Positions 6,649-11,422 of a DNA stretch of 11,422 nucleotides are shown here, in pieces; within the stretch, counting starts at the first letter, position 1, and each line of letters opens with the position of its first letter. The DNA lies in the NCBI GenBank assembly GCA_040391535.1, contig JBEBXQ010000147.1, forward strand, positions 1 to 11,422, given 5' to 3'. The notes below the pieces were generated by a model. It did not search any database, was not told where the DNA came from, and was given only the letters and a program-made list of their open reading frames with translations. The stretch is from JBEBXQ01 sp040391535. Its GTDB lineage: Bacteria > Bacteroidota > Bacteroidia > Cytophagales > Spirosomataceae. The translations under genes and the position numbers were made by a program.

Positions 6649-9600
6649 ATGGCTGCATTTTATAGCAAGTATATCAGGATATTTTTTGCAGGAGTTTTAT
6701 TTCTGTGGGCAGCTGCATGTATCCCCGGGTACGGACAGATAGAACCGATTGTGGTGATCAATCCGTGTGTGCCTGATGCCGAATGTATGGAAGATTCGGT
6801 GATTTTCAGAGATAATCACCCTGTTGCGGCTGTGGCGTGGAGCTGGGATTTCGGAGATGGTTCTGCACCCGATCTCCGGAAGGAACCCCGCAAACTGTAT
6901 ATGACACCCGGCACACATGTTGTGCAGCTTACCAGGACACTGATGGATGGTACCACGGATATACAGTCCAAAACCTTTACCATTGGTCAGCGTCCGCCGG
7001 CATTTCAGGAATGGAAAAAAGATACAACGATTTGTCCGGGTAATACGGTTGACCTGGATCCCTATCCGAACGGTGCGCCAAACGGCGTTAAATTTCTCTG
7101 GTACCCCAAAGGTGATACTACACAGGTGCTGACAGTCGATAGTGCAGGTTGCTATTCTGTAGAAGTCTTTAATGAGTTCGGATGCAGCACGCAGGATAGG
7201 ATTAACGTGAAAATATGCCTGGAACCCGCTGGACAGGAAGGCGCCAAATGGTATTTTGGAGGGAATGCCGGTCTGGATTTTGCCGGAGGAATGCCTCAGC
7301 CGCTTACCGACGGAAAACTCAATACGCCCGAAGGAACTTCTTCTATTGCTAATTCTATAGGTGAATTGCAGTTTTATACCGATGGTATTACGATATATGA
7401 TGCCAATGGGAATGTGATGCCCTGTATGGCAGACAACTGTGAAGATAGCCTGAAAGGGAGTCCAAACTCCACCCAATCTGTACTGATTGTACCACAACCT
7501 ACCTGTAAAGGCTGTGAATATCTTTTCAACGTCATTACGACTACTGAAATTTCCGCTACTGAAAAACAACTGACGGTGACTGTAGTGGATATGCGGCGGA
7601 ATAACGGACAGGGGGCTATTGTGGAGCAGAATACCATACTGAATAATTCAACCACAGAAAGAATCGTTTCCTCCCGTAATGATGCCGACAGTACTTATTG
7701 GGTAATAACCCATGACTACGGCAATAATACTTTCAGGGTATATCATGCCACCACAGGCGGACTTTCTGAGTCAGGGACATTTAATCTGGGTCAGTCGCAT
7801 GATACCGAGGCAAAAGGGGAAGGGCAGATGAAATTCTCTTCTGCCGACAGTACAGGTCAGAGAACACTGGCCGTGGTGATTCCGGGGCCGCCGGAAAACT
7901 TTGTAGAATTATTTTCTTTCAGTGATGAGACTGGGCAGCTCGAATATAAGCGGACCATTTCGCTCGGGCCCGCTCCTCCTAAAGCCTATGGTGTTGAGTT
8001 TTCTCCTGACGGAGAGAAAATGTATGTTACGCTGATGGGCGACGGCACGGCTCAGTCCAGACTATTGCAATATGATCTGAGCATTGAAGATGATTCGCTC
8101 ATGCTGGCGTCGGTACTGGTGATTGACAGCTCGGCAACCGATAAATTCGGCTCGTTGCAGATTGCTCCCGACGGTAAAATTTATATGGCTATCGATGGTA
8201 GTGAGTATCTGGCAGTAATAGGAGAGCCGGACCGGGATGCCGTGCGGGCACTGGAATATGAGCGGGAGGGTGTTTATCTGGGTGGAAAGAAAAGCCATCT
8301 GGGGCTGCCCAATTTTGTGCAGAACTTTACTGAAAACTCCGACGGACCAGGCGCGCAGGCGGAAGGATTCTGCTCGGGATCTCCCACTATGTTTACGGTG
8401 ACTCCGCTTTGCGATCCTTTGAAAGACCAGTATACATGGAATTTCGGAGACGGTACAGGTGAGATTTACAGTGATCAGACAGAAATGCAGCATATTTACC
8501 AGAATCCGGGTATTTATACGGTTACGCTGCGTGCTGTTAACCAGTGTAAGGACACCACTTTTGTATATGAGATAGAAATTCTGAAAACACCGGATCCTAT
8601 TGACCTGGGCCCTGATAAAGACGAGTGCCGGAATGTGATCCCGCTGGAAATTAATGTAGAAGCTGAAAATTATTTCTGGATATTCAATAACCGGATCGTC
8701 GGCCAGGAAAAAATATATAATGCGACGGCCAGCGGTATGTATGTAGCCATTGCCGCCAACGGAGAGCAGGCTGAATGCTATCAGATGGATACCATTATGG
8801 TCCGGAGAAGAATTCCGCCGGCATTTACACTCGGGCCTGACACGACCATGTGTAACGACAGTACTATCCAGTTAAGGGCTGCTGCGATGTCTTATAATGA
8901 ATTCAAATGGAGTACCGGAGAAATCTCCCGGGAAATTACGATACGCCAGCCTGGTGTGTATTGGGTAGAAGTAAAGAATGAGGATTGTTACAATGGGGAT
9001 ACCATCACTGTGACTGCCAGGCCTAAAGCCAGAATTACCGCTCTGCTTACCCCGCCTACGGGTTGTACGACCACCGACGGGGCCATCAGGGTCAGTAATA
9101 TTGCGCCGCCCGGAACTTACGATTACGCATGGTTTTCAATAGACAGCACAGTGCTGGGGAATAACCAGGAACTGACGGGCCTGAGGGAAGGCTCGTATCT
9201 GCTGCGGGTAAGCGGAAATCCGGAGGCTTGTACTACCGATACCTCATTCGCGCTGCGTTCTCCGGCGAATAACCTTCGTATGGCACCTGTGGTAGATAAC
9301 GCCAGCTGTACCCAGCCTGATTCAGGAAGTATAGGCCTGAATATCACAGGGGGGAATCCAAATCAGTTCTGGTGGCGGAACAGCAGCGGAACGGTAATCG
9401 GGCAGGATCAATCGGTTGATCATCTGGAACCGGGCATCTACAGCGTACAGGCCAGAGATGCCGGCGGGTGTACTTTTGAACTTACGGGAATTGTGGTGGG
9501 GCTGGATAAGGATAACCTGGCTTATCTGGGGCCGGACAGGATGTATTGTACCGGTGATACGCTTCATTTGCAGCCTCATGCGGTTAATTTTAACGGGAAC

Positions 9601-10239
9601 CAGTATTTGTGGAGTACCGGAGAGACTACCCATACCATCATTGTAGACAAAGACGGAACGTATACACTGAGTGTCAGAAACTTTGAAAACGGCTGTGAAG
9701 CAAACGATGAAATAAATGTAAAATCAGCTGCACCACCTGTTGTTTCGCTGGTTCCCGAAAACCCGTTATGTGTGGCCGATAATGATGAAATTGAGCTTCA
9801 GGTACTGGGTAGAAGCAACTATCTGTATTACTGGCCGGCCTTGGATGACAGTTCGCGTATCGTAACGGTCAGAGCAGTGGGTTCATATACAGTGCAGGTA
9901 ACTGATCCTGACGGCTGTACGATTGAAAAAACAACGGAAGTGGTTGATAAATGTGAACCTTACCTTTTTGTGCCGGATATATTTACTCCCAATGGAGACG
10001 GGAATAATGATATTTTTGAAATTTTCGGGCGTTATTTTACCGATCTTGACCTGAAAATCTACAACCGTTGGGGAGAAGTAATTTATGCTTCGGATTCTCT
10101 GGAAAAACGATGGGATGGTACCTACAAAGGAACGATGGTACCACCGGGTGTATATGCCTATAAAATCAGCTATAAAAGTTTTTATTTCCCTGAAAGAGAA
10201 CCGGAAGTCAGGCGTGGAGCTGTCGCGGTATTCCGCTGA
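6649..10239 (+). CDS. Large secreted PKD/propeller/SprB-repeat protein with type IX (type B) C-terminal sorting domain
   Basis: This is a 1196-residue surface protein. It has a signal peptide (1-30, ending PGYGQ), a PKD domain (about 35-113, WSWDFGDGS), and an Ig-like module (about 125-190). Next is a beta-propeller-like region (about 198-560), opening WYFGGNAGLDF, with FSPDGEKMYV and IAPDGKIYMA blade motifs and closing near LGLPNFVQNF. A second PKD follows (about 575-645, WNFGDGTG). Three Ig-like modules start LGPDxxxC (653, 728, 960), two with WSTGE (755, 989). SprB-like repeats lie at about 795-870 and 876-950, and one more Ig-like module at about 1030-1102. The C-terminal domain (1103-1196) has VPDIFTPNGDGNNDIFEIFG, IYNRWGEVIY, WDGTYKG and PPGVYAYKI, the gliding-motility/type B type IX sorting pattern. 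The likely role is adhesion or cell-surface binding; the ligand is unknown. PorP/SprF lies divergently 210 bp away and is its plausible secretion partner. Confidence 0.93.
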   Translation: MAAFYSKYIRIFFAGVLFLWAAACIPGYGQIEPIVVINPCVPDAECMEDSVIFRDNHPVAAVAWSWDFGDGSAPDLRKEPRKLYMTPGTHVVQLTRTLMDGTTDIQSKTFTIGQRPPAFQEWKKDTTICPGNTVDLDPYPNGAPNGVKFLWYPKGDTTQVLTVDSAGCYSVEVFNEFGCSTQDRINVKICLEPAGQEGAKWYFGGNAGLDFAGGMPQPLTDGKLNTPEGTSSIANSIGELQFYTDGITIYDANGNVMPCMADNCEDSLKGSPNSTQSVLIVPQPTCKGCEYLFNVITTTEISATEKQLTVTVVDMRRNNGQGAIVEQNTILNNSTTERIVSSRNDADSTYWVITHDYGNNTFRVYHATTGGLSESGTFNLGQSHDTEAKGEGQMKFSSADSTGQRTLAVVIPGPPENFVELFSFSDETGQLEYKRTISLGPAPPKAYGVEFSPDGEKMYVTLMGDGTAQSRLLQYDLSIEDDSLMLASVLVIDSSATDKFGSLQIAPDGKIYMAIDGSEYLAVIGEPDRDAVRALEYEREGVYLGGKKSHLGLPNFVQNFTENSDGPGAQAEGFCSGSPTMFTVTPLCDPLKDQYTWNFGDGTGEIYSDQTEMQHIYQNPGIYTVTLRAVNQCKDTTFVYEIEILKTPDPIDLGPDKDECRNVIPLEINVEAENYFWIFNNRIVGQEKIYNATASGMYVAIAANGEQAECYQMDTIMVRRRIPPAFTLGPDTTMCNDSTIQLRAAAMSYNEFKWSTGEISREITIRQPGVYWVEVKNEDCYNGDTITVTARPKARITALLTPPTGCTTTDGAIRVSNIAPPGTYDYAWFSIDSTVLGNNQELTGLREGSYLLRVSGNPEACTTDTSFALRSPANNLRMAPVVDNASCTQPDSGSIGLNITGGNPNQFWWRNSSGTVIGQDQSVDHLEPGIYSVQARDAGGCTFELTGIVVGLDKDNLAYLGPDRMYCTGDTLHLQPHAVNFNGNQYLWSTGETTHTIIVDKDGTYTLSVRNFENGCEANDEINVKSAAPPVVSLVPENPLCVADNDEIELQVLGRSNYLYYWPALDDSSRIVTVRAVGSYTVQVTDPDGCTIEKTTEVVDKCEPYLFVPDIFTPNGDGNNDIFEIFGRYFTDLDLKIYNRWGEVIYASDSLEKRWDGTYKGTMVPPGVYAYKISYKSFYFPEREPEVRRGAVAVFR

Positions 10240-10255
10240 CCTAGGTTTTCATTTT
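10222..10255 (+). terminator. Weak possible terminator at the end of the secreted-protein gene
   Basis: GTCGCGG (10222-10228) pairs with CCGCTGAC (10233-10240) around TATT, with one bulged T, and overlaps the stop codon. It is followed by CTAGG and then TTTTCATTTT. The stem is short and the T-tract begins late and is interrupted, so this may be only an attenuating site before ruvB. Confidence 0.25.
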
Positions 10256-10351
10256 CGCATCCTGTAAATTTAGAGTTTAATTGATAAAGTCAGCAGCAAT
10301 CCGTAGGGAACTCCTGATGGGTGAAAACGGATCCGGAGACGATTTATAACT

Positions 10352-11377
10352 ATGCGAAAAGACTATCTGACAGGTGATAATGAAAACCTGTCCGCTACTG
10401 AAAAAGAAATAGAAAAAGCACTCAGGCCTTTGTCTTTTGAGGATTTTACGGGACAGGATAAAGTACTGGATAACCTGAAAGTCTTTGTAAAGGCCTCTAA
10501 AATGAGAGGTGATGCGCTTGATCATGTGCTTTTACACGGTCCTCCGGGACTAGGAAAAACAACACTCTCGCACATTATTGCCAATGAGCTTGCTGCCGGA
10601 ATCAAGATCACTTCAGGCCCGGTGCTTGATAAGCCCAGTGACCTTGCCGGTTTACTGACCAACCTCCAGCCCGGGGATGTATTGTTTATTGATGAAATTC
10701 ACCGCTTGAATCCGGTTGTGGAAGAGTATCTGTACTCGGCTATGGAGGATTACAAAATTGATATTATGCTCGACAGCGGTCCCAATGCCCGTTCCGTGCA
10801 GATCGGGCTGAGTCCGTTTACGCTGATCGGCGCTACTACAAGGGCGGGTATGCTCACGTCGCCACTAAGGGCACGTTTCGGGATTAACGCGCGTCTGGAA
10901 TATTACGACGCGGTTCTGCTGAGCTCAATTGTCCGTCGTTCAGCTGCTATTCTCGGCTCGCCTATTCATGATGATGCCGCGTTTGAAATTGCCCGCAGGA
11001 GCCGGGGAACACCCCGTATTGCCAATAATCTGTTAAGAAGGACCCGTGATTTCGCCCAGGTGAAGGGAGATGGTGTGATTAATGTTGAGATAGCGGAAAT
11101 CGCACTTACAGCGCTTGATGTGGACCAGAACGGACTGGATGAAATGGATAACCGTATCCTGACCACCATTATCGAAAAATTCAAAGGCGGACCTGTAGGT
11201 TTATCGACCATTGCTACAGCCTGCGGAGAAGAGGCCGAGACCATAGAAGAAGTATATGAGCCCTTTCTGATTCAGGAAGGTTACCTGAAACGGACCTCAC
11301 GAGGAAGGGAGGCTACTGAAAAGTCATACCGGCATCTGGGAGTTGTACCCAAATACAGAACCGGAGAATTGTTCTGA
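10352..11377 (+). CDS. ruvB: Holliday junction branch migration ATPase RuvB
   Basis: RuvB is the AAA+ motor that, loaded by RuvA, drives branch migration of Holliday junctions in recombination and repair. At 341 residues it has full family length. Visible motifs are RPLSFEDFTGQDKV (25-38), Walker A GPPGLGKTT (63-71, Lys69), Walker B VLFIDEIHRL (110-119, Asp114/Glu115), sensor 1 TLIGATTRAG (157-166), arginine-finger segment SPLRARFG (170-177), and sensor 2 GTPRIANNLLRR (219-230). The C-terminal winged helix spans about 265-335 and includes GPVGLSTIA and GREATEKSYRHLG. No residue of these motifs is missing. ruvA and ruvC are not in the window. The 112 bp upstream gap shows no clear promoter; a GGAG sits rather far (about 13 nt) before the ATG. 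An intrinsic terminator follows directly. Confidence 0.98.
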   Translation: MRKDYLTGDNENLSATEKEIEKALRPLSFEDFTGQDKVLDNLKVFVKASKMRGDALDHVLLHGPPGLGKTTLSHIIANELAAGIKITSGPVLDKPSDLAGLLTNLQPGDVLFIDEIHRLNPVVEEYLYSAMEDYKIDIMLDSGPNARSVQIGLSPFTLIGATTRAGMLTSPLRARFGINARLEYYDAVLLSSIVRRSAAILGSPIHDDAAFEIARRSRGTPRIANNLLRRTRDFAQVKGDGVINVEIAEIALTALDVDQNGLDEMDNRILTTIIEKFKGGPVGLSTIATACGEEAETIEEVYEPFLIQEGYLKRTSRGREATEKSYRHLGVVPKYRTGELF

Positions 11378-11380
11378 TGC

Positions 11381-11420
11381 AAGGCGAAGTGGTTGTCAGA
11401 CTACTTCGCCTTTTTTGTTT
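11381..11420 (+). terminator. Intrinsic terminator after ruvB
   Basis: AAGGCGAAGTGG (11381-11392) pairs with CTACTTCGCCTT (11401-11412) to make a 12-bp stem with one G-U pair and an 8-nt loop. The T-run TTTTTTGTTT (11411-11420) follows without a break. It begins 4 bp after the ruvB stop. The A's before the left arm are too few for a strong terminator on the other strand. Confidence 0.9.
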
Positions 11421-11422
11421 CC

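Noticed and set aside
6697..7569. Long minus-strand open frame of 290 codons
   Set aside because: It lies antisense inside the secreted-protein gene, its translation shows no recognisable domain, and the plus-strand frame has clear PKD and propeller motifs.
8062..8493. Minus-strand open frame of 143 codons
   Set aside because: It is a shadow of the propeller/PKD region; there is no domain or start-site support.
1..11422. Mobile element, prophage, CRISPR array or defence system
   Set aside because: No transposase, integrase, terminal inverted repeats, spacer array or known defence domain is visible on either strand.

Overview
The window looks like a chromosomal segment from a Bacteroidota bacterium, probably of the Cytophagales/Chitinophagales type. 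The evidence is a PorP/SprF-type outer-membrane protein beside a large PKD-rich protein with a gliding-motility/type IX secretion C-terminal domain. Other signs are a FecR-type anti-sigma factor with the N-terminus usual in this phylum, near absence of Shine-Dalgarno sequences, and sequences resembling the Bacteroidota promoter consensus (TTTG / TAnnTTTG). I see no rRNA, tRNA, CRISPR array, transposase or integrase.

Layout. Bases 1-134 hold the start of a minus-strand FecR-like gene that runs off the left edge. Bases 135-805 are an AT-rich non-coding stretch with a strong hairpin (167-216) and a cluster of AATGAATGA repeats. Next comes a plus-strand block: an alpha/beta hydrolase (806-1579), then a tight four-gene run of a CBS+ACT-like protein (1700-2371), NAD kinase (2384-3259), dipeptide epimerase (3273-4307) and an alpha-oxoamine-synthase-like PLP enzyme (4304-5380). 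Gaps in the run are 12-13 bp and the last pair overlaps by 4 bp, so it is probably one operon. A minus-strand PorP/SprF gene (5386-6438) converges on it with only 5 bp between. Divergent from PorP is a 1196-residue secreted multidomain protein (6649-10239). ruvB (10352-11377) follows, and a clear intrinsic terminator closes the window.

How the genes fit together. The secreted protein and PorP/SprF make a plausible cargo/outer-membrane partner pair for type IX secretion. The epimerase and PLP enzyme look translationally coupled and may share a pathway, perhaps in peptide or murein-peptide catabolism, but the PLP enzyme's substrate cannot be read from the sequence. NAD kinase and RuvB are core housekeeping enzymes.

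No whole new system is evident. The points most worth a second look are the repeat-rich region upstream of FecR, the epimerase/PLP gene pair, the uncharacterised hydrolase and CBS-ACT protein beside nadK, and the propeller-containing type IX cargo with its own PorP.
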